From the NCBI GenBank assembly GCA_002428455.1, contig DIWL01000084.1, positions 1 to 11,931 on the forward strand: a stretch of DNA of 11,931 bases. Reading direction: 5' to 3'. Under the pieces are notes generated by a model. The model did not search any database and was not told where the DNA came from. It worked only from the letters and a program-made list of their open reading frames with translations. Shown here in pieces: positions 1 through 7,424 of this stretch. The position numbers were made by a program, and so were the translations under genes. Origin of the DNA: Anaerolineaceae bacterium UBA6107. GTDB lineage: Bacteria > Chloroflexota > Anaerolineae > Anaerolineales > Anaerolineaceae. Each line of letters begins with the position of its first letter. Position 1 is the stretch's first letter.

Positions 1-23
1 CCTGATACTTTTGGGACAGCCTC
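1..23. mobile_element. Possible insertion-sequence terminus at the window edge
   Basis: Bases 7-23 read ACTTTTGGGACAGCCTC. This resembles the terminal inverted repeat of some transposons (GGCTGTCxCAAAAGT type, as I recall from IS1182-like elements). If real, the element would lie to the left and end only about four bases before the stop codon of the metalloprotease gene. Only one end could be present, and no transposase is visible. The resemblance is from memory and the sequence is short, so this is tentative. Confidence 0.3.
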
Positions 24-27
24 TTCA

Positions 28-2082
28 TTATTTTCTCAGGTTTACCTGGTACTCTGCCTTCTGGCGGGTGAAACGGCTGGAACCACTCACCACAAGTAAG
101 TAATCATAACCCGCGGGGAGTGCATTCAAGTTGATGTTTAGCTCTTCACCGCTTTCGATGGAAAATTTTTGTGTGGGGGTTTCACTATAAGGATCAATGA
201 TAGAGACAAGGAAAGTCTGTGGAAGGGTATTGTCGATTCGTACGAATCCCTCAGCTGCCCATCCTCCCGCATCTTCTTCAAAATCTGCCTGGTAATTGAT
301 CTCTGGAATGCGGATGTCATCAACTGCAAAACCTTCGCCCGTGACCGCTTCATCGGTGATGTACTCAAAACTCAAGTTAACAACCTGCCCGGCGAACTGT
401 GAAAGATCGACAGTCTCAGTAATCCACCCGTTCGAGAAACCATTGTACCCGCAGCCGTAACTGTTACCTGTAATGTCAGATACGGAACAGGATGGCGTGT
501 TGATGATCCTCCCAGATCCCTCCCCAGTGGAAGCCAGCAGATAAAGGAAATCATAATCGTTTTCAATGTCATACCAGGCGGAATAGGTCAGTGTGATCTC
601 TCCGGTTATTTCGGAAAAGTCGAACTGACGGGTCAGTTTGGTGGCTGAGGCATCCGCCCGGTTGGACCACATAAAGTAGTCACCCGCGCCGTTAACCGGT
701 AAAACATTAACTGTGGAGGAACCGGAAAAATTGAGCTGGAAATCTTCATTTGCACACGCCAGTCGGATGTAATCAGTACCATACTGGTGCACGCTACGGT
801 CAAGTTGAACATTGTCACAATCCGTGATCGTCTCGGTTGCACTGGCCGTCGGGGCTGAAGAATAGATGTTATAGGCGTATCTGCCATCGGCAAAAGCAGG
901 GTCGTTCACGTAATTCGTGATCGCCCAATCGGCAAACAGATCGTTGGCTGTGATCTTTGCACCTGTTTCGGGGTCCTGGTGGCTGTGTGCGGCCAATACA
1001 TTATCAATGCTGGTAAACCCATCCATTTGATCGGCAACGATGGCTTTCGTAAAATCCTCGCCAAACCTTTCGAGTAGATAAGTTACGAACAGGAAACTCG
1101 CTCCATAGTGGGCATCATTTTCGTTAGCGTCCATGGACCAATCATTCAGTTGCACATCTGTATTAAATGCAAACAAATAGTCAAAACCGCCCGCATCGTA
1201 ACCATTCAGCAGCGTGGCTAGTTCAGAAAACCCTTCGTTCAACCACAGTTCCTCATTGGGATCATGGTATCCATGAATCAGGTGTTGTAATTCGTGCGCC
1301 ATGACACTCAAAGTATATGGATCAGACAACCATTGAACATCTGAGTTTACGTAGAACATTTCGTGCACATTGGAGTACTCATGCGCCTGCGACACCACAC
1401 CATCTGAAGAAGCCGTGTAACCAGCCAACTGGCTGCCCAAATTACTGGCGTAGAGAATATACAAATGTGGATCGTTATCCACACCCGGTATCCATTCCTT
1501 TCCAAAAAAATCCTGGTTGGTAGGATAAATCTGATCTTCAAAAGTACGCATCAGGCTATTCAACTCGCCGGCATCCAGGTTTACCCCTTGCTCGACCCAG
1601 AAGTAAATATCTTCTGAAGCATACCGCAACACAGCCGTGATCCGGCTTGTGGCATTGGTATCCACATTGAGCTTATAGAAATCCAGTGTATCGCCAATGC
1701 TAAATGCAATCGGTGCAGCGGTGGACTGCAAAGGAATATTGGTTTTTCCTTCATAGCGTTCAGCCAGGTAGATCAAGTCCGCACTAGGGATTGCGGCGTT
1801 TTGCAGGATCGTTAAAGTGTCCTCTACCTGCTCACCTGCCTGTGTTCCTTCTTCAGATTGAATCACCTCAGGAGTCGGGACTGTCGTTGAAACGTCCGGT
1901 ACGGTCGTAGCAACCCTTGCGGTCGGTAGCGTGACCGGCTCTGATGCAACCCCAATCTGGGACATCAAACCAGTTGCACCAGTTGCCAGGTAGAAAATTG
2001 CACCACACAAAACAAGCAAACAGCAAGCTACCAGTAATAAAACAACCAATACGAGGATGATGGTTTTTTCCGATTTATCCAT
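28..2082 (-). CDS. Membrane-anchored gluzincin zinc metalloprotease, immune-inhibitor-A-like
   Basis: A 684-residue protein that likely cleaves proteins outside the cell while tethered to the membrane. Residues 7-32 form one very hydrophobic segment, followed by a Ser/Thr/Pro/Glu-rich linker (about 45-90). The catalytic motif is HELQH at 263-267. The downstream NEGFSE (282-287) supplies the probable third zinc ligand E283, the HExxH...NExxS(D/E) pattern of gluzincins. Residues about 480-595 resemble the MAM-like beta domain of M6 immune-inhibitor-A proteases (GWITETVDLSQFAGQ, then GFAVDDIRI). The last 85 residues look like another beta domain. The ATG at 2082 has a strong AAGGAG site six bases upstream and overlaps the end of the polymerase gene by 8 bp, so translation is probably coupled. 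The protease class is well supported. The exact MEROPS family and the substrate are not; a role in processing surface proteins in the polysaccharide layer is inference. Confidence 0.85.
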   Translation of the reverse strand: MDKSEKTIILVLVVLLLVACCLLVLCGAIFYLATGATGLMSQIGVASEPVTLPTARVATTVPDVSTTVPTPEVIQSEEGTQAGEQVEDTLTILQNAAIPSADLIYLAERYEGKTNIPLQSTAAPIAFSIGDTLDFYKLNVDTNATSRITAVLRYASEDIYFWVEQGVNLDAGELNSLMRTFEDQIYPTNQDFFGKEWIPGVDNDPHLYILYASNLGSQLAGYTASSDGVVSQAHEYSNVHEMFYVNSDVQWLSDPYTLSVMAHELQHLIHGYHDPNEELWLNEGFSELATLLNGYDAGGFDYLFAFNTDVQLNDWSMDANENDAHYGASFLFVTYLLERFGEDFTKAIVADQMDGFTSIDNVLAAHSHQDPETGAKITANDLFADWAITNYVNDPAFADGRYAYNIYSSAPTASATETITDCDNVQLDRSVHQYGTDYIRLACANEDFQLNFSGSSTVNVLPVNGAGDYFMWSNRADASATKLTRQFDFSEITGEITLTYSAWYDIENDYDFLYLLASTGEGSGRIINTPSCSVSDITGNSYGCGYNGFSNGWITETVDLSQFAGQVVNLSFEYITDEAVTGEGFAVDDIRIPEINYQADFEEDAGGWAAEGFVRIDNTLPQTFLVSIIDPYSETPTQKFSIESGEELNINLNALPAGYDYLLVVSGSSRFTRQKAEYQVNLRK

Positions 2083-3523
2083 TCAACTCTCCTTCAGCAG
2101 GAGTATACCAGCGCCAGGCTGCAGTGACCAATCCCATTGAGAACCACAGGTAAGGTAGTACAAAACTATCCACACTGAATTCCTCTGCGATCAATGCCAC
2201 CAGGAAGAAGATTCCCATGTACCCCAGTGTCTTGCGCATGCCCATACCTTTCCTGATCATCTCCACTGATGTAATGCCAAAAAGCACCAGGAAAGAGATA
2301 AATAAAGCAAAACCGATAATCCCTGTTTCGGCCAGCAAGCGCGACCATAAATTTTTAATATTCAACAAACCGGTGTTCCGATATAACAATCTTCGCGCTT
2401 CAGTCAATCCCCAGCCGATATCTGGCAGGTATTGTGGAAAATAAAAACCTGAAATACCTACACCCACACCGATCAAAGGGTGATCGTTAAAAATATTCCA
2501 ACCGGTCTGCCAGTAAACCACCCGCTCACCAAATTGGAGGTCCTCAGCGTATTCCATTAAAGCATTTGGTTCACCTTTCGAGAATTCAAAAACGGTCTCC
2601 ATGCGCGGATCGACTTTGCTCAAGCCCCACAATCCGGCCAATAACAGACCCAGGTAAGCGATAATCAGTCCAATGCTGACGCCAGTTATCAGAAACACCC
2701 TTTTTCTACCGAAAAACCTGTTCACGAGCCAATTGATCAATCGCACATTAAGCAGAATGAAGATTAGAAAGACCACCAGCATGAAAGCCAGCAAACCACC
2801 GCGGGAAAGTGTACCGACGACCACGATCACACCCAATACCAGCAGGATATTTTCAAAGGTTATTTTTCGGAAACGCCATTTGTGAACACTTGAGCCGGTG
2901 AAAGATGCGGCCAGCCAGTAAGCCAGGAAAACCAGGTTAAGCATGTGTGCCAGCCAGGAGGGCTCCGCAGCAAAACCAAGCATGCGATCCTGTAAGATAC
3001 GGTTCGGAGAGAAAAAAGCCTGAATCTGTTCAAAAAATAGGAACACGTTTGGCAGAAATGGCTGCACAACCATTTGCAGGATTGACCAGCAAACCACGAC
3101 CATACCAGTCCAGTTGACGATACGGAGAGTCGAATTGATCTTACCCGGTGTGTTGGGTACACTGACCGATACAAAATAAAACAACAAGCCCAGTATAAGT
3201 GTTGCAGCCCCCTCTACCGCAGCTCCCGTAAGAGATTGTTCCTTGTAATCAGAGATGGGCCGCAGAAACGCCAACAATATCGTGATCAATGCGTACACGA
3301 AAAACAACAAAACTGGTTTGGCATGAACAGGGAGCGGAGATTTAGTTCTTACAATTCCCGGTAAAGCAAAGATGACGAGCGGGAGAAGAAACAGGAGCGA
3401 GGCTGGTGCAACTGAACTCGACCTTGTTAGTTTCATCACCAGTGGAAAAGTGGTGATCGGCAAAGCGATGATCAAGAGCACCCAAAGAATCCAGGTGATG
3501 CGCGACCAGATTTTCGACTTCAT
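2075..3523 (-). CDS. Polysaccharide polymerase / O-antigen ligase family membrane protein (Wzy-like)
   Basis: A 482-residue multi-pass membrane protein, with roughly ten or more hydrophobic segments spread over the length. It probably joins repeat units of a surface polysaccharide on the outer face of the membrane. Family marks are the TLSRGG segment (238-243), the large extracytoplasmic loop with RVVYWQTGWNIFNDHPLIGV (334-353) followed by GVGISGF, and NLWSRLLAETGIIGF (391-405). These are the usual signature regions of the Wzy_C / O-antigen ligase superfamily. The ATG lies two bases after the stop of the Wzz-like gene, with a modest GGA site inside that gene's end. Neighbouring Wzz-like and glycosyltransferase genes favour a polymerase over a ligase, but sequence alone does not separate the two, and primary sequences in this family are poorly conserved. 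Confidence 0.82.
   Translation of the reverse strand: MKSKIWSRITWILWVLLIIALPITTFPLVMKLTRSSSVAPASLLFLLPLVIFALPGIVRTKSPLPVHAKPVLLFFVYALITILLAFLRPISDYKEQSLTGAAVEGAATLILGLLFYFVSVSVPNTPGKINSTLRIVNWTGMVVVCWSILQMVVQPFLPNVFLFFEQIQAFFSPNRILQDRMLGFAAEPSWLAHMLNLVFLAYWLAASFTGSSVHKWRFRKITFENILLVLGVIVVVGTLSRGGLLAFMLVVFLIFILLNVRLINWLVNRFFGRKRVFLITGVSIGLIIAYLGLLLAGLWGLSKVDPRMETVFEFSKGEPNALMEYAEDLQFGERVVYWQTGWNIFNDHPLIGVGVGISGFYFPQYLPDIGWGLTEARRLLYRNTGLLNIKNLWSRLLAETGIIGFALFISFLVLFGITSVEMIRKGMGMRKTLGYMGIFFLVALIAEEFSVDSFVLPYLWFSMGLVTAAWRWYTPAEGELNG
2087..2094 (-). promoter_or_regulatory. Ribosome binding site of the metalloprotease, inside the polymerase gene
   Basis: On the minus strand this reads AAGGAGAG, with the AAGGAG core six bases before the ATG at 2082. 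It lies within the last codons of the polymerase gene (Glu-Gly-Glu). It fixes the protease start and suggests that both proteins are made from one message. Confidence 0.8.
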
Positions 3524-3525
3524 TT

Positions 3526-4356
3526 CTATGTTCCAGGATCTTTTACCCGCGGAAAGCCGGCCACGAGAACGATCAGCGCCAACAACAATCCGATCATCGC
3601 TCCTGCCAGGGTGGAAATGTTCCTGCCCAAGTGAACAGGTTGGGATGGCAGGTTTGGCTCACTGGTTACCTCAAAACTGACTCGAGAGGCAATCAGCCTG
3701 GATAACAGATCAGCCTTCAAAGAACCATTAGCCAGGTTTTCCAGTTCTTGCCGCAGCGCATCCATTTCCTCTGCACTGCAAAAAGGCGTCACGGGTTCCA
3801 GAACAACTGCCTGTTCAAAGCAGCTTTCGATTCCCACCTGGGCATTAATCTCGATTAGCGCGGCAAGCGAGTCAGACCGGAATGCCTGCAGTTGCTGCAA
3901 TGCTGCGTTCAACCATAATCGATTGACCGCTTGAGCAACTTGAGGATCAGAAAACCTGGAACTCAGTGCCCAGCGGAAGCCCTGCCGGGAGGCAGTTAAA
4001 CCCGTTTGCAAAGCTTTCTCATCAGCAGTCAGGAGTTCTTTGGTAGCAGTGTCAATAACCTGATCCATCACTCCATCAGATTGAATGATGTCTCCAACTG
4101 CGGTCAGGAGATAATCCTCTTCGTAATCTGTCATCCGCCCGGAGTAAGCAAAATCGATCACAGTGGTGATAACCGCTTCTGATTCATAAACGGGTTTTTC
4201 CAACAAGGAAACAAGCGCACCTGTAACTCCCCCAATGATCATCAGCAAAACAATCAACCACCAGTAATTAACTGCCCTGTTTACCACTCCAGACAGAAAA
4301 AAATCATCAATTTGTGGATCATCCAAGGCTGCCATTGCCTGAATTATACACTGCAT
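3526..4356 (-). CDS. Wzz-like polysaccharide chain-length / co-polymerase protein
   Basis: A 276-residue protein with the polysaccharide co-polymerase layout: a short cytoplasmic N-terminus, TM1 at about 32-53, an extracytoplasmic mostly helical region, and TM2 at about 246-268. The EKPVYESEAVI segment just after TM1 (53-63) and the Pro-rich PNLPSQPVHLGR just before TM2 (235-246) are typical of Wzz proteins. It would set the chain length made by the adjacent polymerase. No Walker motifs or tyrosine cluster follow TM2, so the kinase part of the BY-kinase type is absent. The extracytoplasmic domain is short. The start is uncertain. The first ATG (4356) sits four bases from a terminator hairpin and lacks a good ribosome site. 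Met8 at 4335 (MAALDDPQIDDF) is a credible alternative. The stop TAG is two bases before the polymerase ATG. Confidence 0.78.
   Translation of the reverse strand: MQCIIQAMAALDDPQIDDFFLSGVVNRAVNYWWLIVLLMIIGGVTGALVSLLEKPVYESEAVITTVIDFAYSGRMTDYEEDYLLTAVGDIIQSDGVMDQVIDTATKELLTADEKALQTGLTASRQGFRWALSSRFSDPQVAQAVNRLWLNAALQQLQAFRSDSLAALIEINAQVGIESCFEQAVVLEPVTPFCSAEEMDALRQELENLANGSLKADLLSRLIASRVSFEVTSEPNLPSQPVHLGRNISTLAGAMIGLLLALIVLVAGFPRVKDPGT
4343..4348 (-). promoter_or_regulatory. Candidate -10 element for the wzz-wzy-protease operon
   Basis: The minus strand reads a perfect TATAAT at 4348-4343, just past the terminator. A start point about seven bases downstream would fall at the Met8 codon (4335) of the Wzz-like gene, giving a nearly leaderless message. 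No recognisable -35 is seen; that position lies in the hairpin. Chance occurrence is possible. Confidence 0.25.
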
Positions 4357-4360
4357 TAAA

Positions 4361-4392
4361 ATGCCCCGGTGCGCTTACACGCTCCGGGGCAT
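4361..4392 (-). terminator. Rho-independent-type terminator after the lipoprotein gene
   Basis: Perfect 9-bp arms ATGCCCCGG (4361-4369) and CCGGGGCAT (4384-4392) flank an inner GCG/CGC pairing after one A·A mismatch, leaving a loop of about six bases. Read on the minus strand, the hairpin is followed by a short TTTTAA run. It starts about 15 bases after the lipoprotein stop and ends four bases before the first possible start of the Wzz-like gene. It should separate the lipoprotein from the downstream operon, or let only part of the transcription through. Confidence 0.75.
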
Positions 4393-4407
4393 AATCTTCT
4401 GATCCGA

Positions 4408-5115
4408 TTATTTGTGAACGAAACTGATCAGTACCAGGTTGCGATTACACTTGGCTTTGGTGATGAATTGGAACGGCTCACTGAGGGGGGTCATGTCAGA
4501 ATCAAAGAGCTGGACAAATAATGGTGTCGTTGAGTCAACAGCGACATCGCCCAGGGTGATTTCATAACCTCCCTTGCCATAATCCTTAGCCGATAACATT
4601 CCTGTTACAGCGTACTTCTCCACTTCCTGTCCATTCCAGGTACCGAATACTTTGACGATCAGGAATTTTACTGGTACGTTGTCAGTGCCAAATACCTGAC
4701 CGGCTACACCCTGCCATGCACAACCCTTGTCCAGGTAATTGAAATTGGCGAGATACTTCGGTATGCCATCCTGAATGATATATTTGACTTTTAATTCTTT
4801 GGATGCAACAGGTGCGGATTCCATGAATTCCTCCGAGGTTACTTCTGCCGGTAATTCCGAAATCTCCGGGAAGGTTTCTTCCAACGCTACCTCAAAAGGC
4901 ATTTCTGTTACTTCAGGAAAAACCTCTTCTGCAAAGACAGGTTCATCAGCCTTCGCTGCATCCCGTTTATGGAACAGATCGCCGAAGGATTGCAGGAACC
5001 CTCCATCTGCTTCTGGAGTGGCAATATTTTTTCCCAGGTCCGCCTGCTCGCTGAAAACGATCGTGCAGGCGGTCATAATCAGCAGAATGAAGATCCAAAT
5101 GAATTTTTTAAACAT
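4408..5115 (-). CDS. Putative secreted lipoprotein with acidic tandem repeat, unknown function
   Basis: A 235-residue protein with a Lys-positive N-terminus, a hydrophobic core and MTAC at 14-17, a fair lipobox (methionine at -3) with Cys17 as the lipidated residue. Next comes a low-complexity acidic stretch (about 55-100) with two 16-residue repeats, EEVFPEVTEMPFEVAL (63-78) and EETFPEISELPAEVTS (79-94). A probable beta-rich domain (about 108-235) contains two cysteines (C132 and C223) that could pair. The frame is open upstream to 5268, but the ATG at 5115 is preferred. It has GGAGGT six bases... upstream (minus strand GGAGGTTGCT-ATG), and only from there does a clean signal peptide begin. 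The longer form would overlap the divergent oxidoreductase gene. I do not recognise the C-terminal domain. The gene is transcribed alone, divergently from the oxidoreductase, and ends in a strong terminator. Confidence 0.72.
   Translation of the reverse strand: MFKKFIWIFILLIMTACTIVFSEQADLGKNIATPEADGGFLQSFGDLFHKRDAAKADEPVFAEEVFPEVTEMPFEVALEETFPEISELPAEVTSEEFMESAPVASKELKVKYIIQDGIPKYLANFNYLDKGCAWQGVAGQVFGTDNVPVKFLIVKVFGTWNGQEVEKYAVTGMLSAKDYGKGGYEITLGDVAVDSTTPLFVQLFDSDMTPLSEPFQFITKAKCNRNLVLISFVHK
4834..4929 (-). repeat. Two tandem 16-residue acidic repeats (48 bp each) inside the lipoprotein gene
   Basis: The encoded units EEVFPEVTEMPFEVAL and EETFPEISELPAEVTS match at most hydrophobic, Pro and Glu positions, and a third unit seems to begin as EEF. 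The DNA copies have diverged, so this is an old duplication kept at protein level. It may act as a spacer between the lipid anchor and the folded domain. Confidence 0.65.
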
Positions 5116-5163
5116 AGCAACCTCCGGTTGAGTCTTGAATTGTTTACAAATCGATGCATTTTC

Positions 5164-5182
5164 CATGCCAGTTACAGGCATG
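5164..5182. promoter_or_regulatory. 19-bp dyad in the divergent intergenic region, possible operator
   Basis: CATGCCAGTTACAGGCATG is a palindrome centred on base 5173, with nine arm pairs and a single A·A mismatch. It lies between the divergent lipoprotein and oxidoreductase genes, about 50 bases upstream of the former and 65 upstream of the latter. That is a natural place for a dimeric regulator to control both. No T-run follows it, so it is not a terminator. No regulator gene is seen nearby. Confidence 0.4.
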
Positions 5183-5224
5183 TTTGACGACTTGCGTTTA
5201 TGTATTCGCAGTTGAATAATGGAA

Positions 5225-5230
5225 TATAAT
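5225..5230 (+). promoter_or_regulatory. Candidate -10 element for the oxidoreductase operon
   Basis: A perfect TATAAT ends 17 bases before the ATG at 5248. A start point near 5237 would leave a leader of only about ten bases, overlapping the AAAGGTG ribosome site (5236-5242). No good -35 hexamer is seen at 16-18 bp, so support is limited. Confidence 0.35.
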
Positions 5231-5247
5231 CTGGTAAAGGTGAAAAG

Positions 5248-7401
5248 ATGAAGCAAATACTCCAGCACATGAATGATGGAAAAACGATGGTTGAAGAAGT
5301 GCCGGTCCCGGTAACAAGGAGGGGAACCGCCCTGGTACGCACATCCGCCTCCTTGGTTTCCGCCGGTACTGAACGGATGCTTGTGGATTTTGCTGAAAAA
5401 AACCTCATCGGAAAAGCAGCTGCCCGGCCTGACCTGGTACGCCAGGTGATCTCAAAAGCCGAACGGGAAGGTCTGCTGCCAACGCTGGAAGCTGCTTTTA
5501 ATAAGCTCGATCAGCCCATGCCCCTCGGATATTCATCGGCGGGAACCATCGTGGAGGTTGGAGCTGGCATGGGTGAATTCAAACCTGGTGACCGGGTGGC
5601 ATGCGCGGGTGGTGGTTACGCGGTCCACGCAGAGTATGACCTGGTACCACTTAATCTTTTAGCAAAATTGCCCGACTGTGTGGATTTTGAATCAGCAGCA
5701 TTTACCACACTGGGAGCCATTGCGATGCATGGATTCCGCCTTTCCAGCCCACAAATCGGTGAGACTGTCATTATCATCGGACTTGGCCTGCTTGGCCTCC
5801 TGGCAGCCCAGATCGCGCGAGCTGCTGGTTGCGTGGTGTTCGGTATTGATCTATCTCCTGACCGGGTAAAACTGGCACAGGATCTGGGCTTTTCTGCTGC
5901 TTTGAATGAGAACTGTCTTGACCTTGTATCCGGGATGACCGACGGTCGGGGTTTTGATCACGTGCTCATCTGTGCTGATACATCCTCAGATGAGACTGTA
6001 CTACTGGCCGGCCAAGTTGCGCGGGATCGGGGTAGTGTGGTTGCTGTTGGCGCAGTAGGACTGGACATACCGCGTAAGATCTACTACGAAAAGGAACTAA
6101 ATTTGATTGTTTCACGCTCGTATGGCCCGGGGCGTTACGATCCCCAGTACGAGGAAAACGGCCTGGATTACCCGCCCGGATACGTGCGTTGGACAGAAGG
6201 ACGCAATCTACAATCCTTCGTAGACCTGCTGGCAGACGGAAAAGTGAATGTAAAACCTTTGATCACCCACCAATTTTCCATCGAGGACGCACCAAAAGCA
6301 TACGAATTGATTACTGGTCGAAGCAAAGAACCTTTCCTTGGGGTATTGCTAACCTATCCAAATTCACCTGACGTTGAGCCGGTTCAGCGGAAAGTCCAGA
6401 ATACTGCTCTCCGTAGAGAAACCACACCGGATATTCGGGTGGGAGTACTGGGAGCCGGCAATTATGCACAGGCAGTCTTTCTGCCCATCCTCAGAAAAAC
6501 CGGCGGCGCTGAATTATTAGGTATCGTCACCGCCTCAGGTTTAAGCGCGCAACAGGCAGCCCGAAAATTCGGGTTCCATTTCGCCTCAACAGCCGAAGAG
6601 GAAGTACTATCCAATCCGGATATCAATAGTGTAGTGATCCTTACCCGGCATCAACACCACGCACGACAGGTTATCGCCGCACTAAAGAACAGGAAATCAG
6701 TTTATTGCGAAAAACCACTGGCATTGACACCAGAAGAACTCAACGAAATTGCTGATCTCTTGAAAGAAGAAAACTCACACTTGTTAACCGTAGGGTACAA
6801 TCGCCGCTTCGCGCCTATGGTCACTCAAATGGCTGGGTTTTTCAGGAATCGAAACGAACCGCTATTCATGCATTACCGGATCAACGCGGGTTTCCTTCCC
6901 CTGACCCATTGGCTGCATGACATCGAACAGGGCGGAGGGCGCATTATTGGAGAAGGCTGCCATTTCATAGACCTTCTGACCTTCCTCACCGGCGAACTTC
7001 CGATATCCATCCACACGGCGGGATTGCCGGACCAAAACAAATATAACAGGGACAACGTTCAACTGATATTACACTATCCGGATGGATCTCTGGGCACCAT
7101 TTCTTACCTCGCAAACGGTAACAAGAATTACGCAAAGGAACGACTGGAGGTGTTTTCCGGTGGCAGAATCGCGATCCTGAACGACTTCAGGTCGCTTGAG
7201 TTGGTAACCGAGACCCATAAGAGTACCTCCCGTTCCGTCTTACGACAGGACAAGGGCCATGCCTTTGCCTGGAAAGGCTTCCTGGAAGCAATAAAAACCG
7301 GCAGCCCTCCCCCGATTCCCTATGAGCAATTGCTCAGCACATCCAGGGTTAGTTTCGCCGCCGTTGAAGCACTTCGCAGCGGCAACCAGATCGATTTATA
7401 A
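5248..7401 (+). CDS. Bi-domain oxidoreductase: MDR (alcohol-dehydrogenase-like) fused to Gfo/Idh/MocA
   Basis: A 717-residue cytoplasmic fusion. Residues 1-370 form a medium-chain dehydrogenase/reductase with the Rossmann motif GLGLLG (178-183). Residues about 395-717 form a Gfo/Idh/MocA oxidoreductase, with nucleotide motif GAGNYA (402-407), the EKP motif with Lys489, and GGGRIIGEGCHFIDLL (562-577) holding the family's active-site His572. Both halves should use NAD(P)(H). The likely role is oxidation/reduction of a nucleotide sugar or sugar acid for the polysaccharide. In the MDR half the usual catalytic zinc ligands look replaced: SAGTER (39-44) stands where CGxD is expected, and GYSSAGT (94-100) where GHExxG is expected. 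The four-Cys structural zinc lobe is also missing, so this half probably works without zinc. The fusion is a known architecture in polysaccharide loci. The start is supported by AAAGGTG five bases upstream and by the MKQILQ opening typical of the family. Substrate unknown. Confidence 0.88.
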   Translation: MKQILQHMNDGKTMVEEVPVPVTRRGTALVRTSASLVSAGTERMLVDFAEKNLIGKAAARPDLVRQVISKAEREGLLPTLEAAFNKLDQPMPLGYSSAGTIVEVGAGMGEFKPGDRVACAGGGYAVHAEYDLVPLNLLAKLPDCVDFESAAFTTLGAIAMHGFRLSSPQIGETVIIIGLGLLGLLAAQIARAAGCVVFGIDLSPDRVKLAQDLGFSAALNENCLDLVSGMTDGRGFDHVLICADTSSDETVLLAGQVARDRGSVVAVGAVGLDIPRKIYYEKELNLIVSRSYGPGRYDPQYEENGLDYPPGYVRWTEGRNLQSFVDLLADGKVNVKPLITHQFSIEDAPKAYELITGRSKEPFLGVLLTYPNSPDVEPVQRKVQNTALRRETTPDIRVGVLGAGNYAQAVFLPILRKTGGAELLGIVTASGLSAQQAARKFGFHFASTAEEEVLSNPDINSVVILTRHQHHARQVIAALKNRKSVYCEKPLALTPEELNEIADLLKEENSHLLTVGYNRRFAPMVTQMAGFFRNRNEPLFMHYRINAGFLPLTHWLHDIEQGGGRIIGEGCHFIDLLTFLTGELPISIHTAGLPDQNKYNRDNVQLILHYPDGSLGTISYLANGNKNYAKERLEVFSGGRIAILNDFRSLELVTETHKSTSRSVLRQDKGHAFAWKGFLEAIKTGSPPPIPYEQLLSTSRVSFAAVEALRSGNQIDL

Positions 7402-7414
7402 TTTTCTAACCGGT

Positions 7415-7422
7415 AGAAGGTG
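7415..7422 (+). promoter_or_regulatory. Ribosome binding site supporting a TTG start
   Basis: AGAAGGTG with its GAAGG core four bases before TTG at 7425. No ATG or GTG in frame lies close by, and the reading MNLPRKLFLL follows directly. It decides the start of the heparinase-like gene. Confidence 0.6.
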
Positions 7423-7424
7423 AT

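Noticed and set aside
3372..3680. Plus-strand open frame of 102 codons spanning the Wzz/Wzy junction
   Set aside because: Antisense to the ends of two real genes; no ribosome site or known domain.
4775..5131. Plus-strand open frame of 118 codons opposite the lipoprotein
   Set aside because: Low-complexity Ser/Ala-rich translation that mirrors the acidic repeats on the other strand; no supporting start signal.
5193..5210. TGCG...CGCA inverted repeat upstream of the oxidoreductase
   Set aside because: Only four base pairs with a 10-base loop; expected by chance.
5116..5268. Longer N-terminus of the lipoprotein starting at 5268 (286 residues)
   Set aside because: It would overlap the start of the divergent oxidoreductase, bury the signal peptide 51 residues inside, and ignore the GGAGGT site before 5115.
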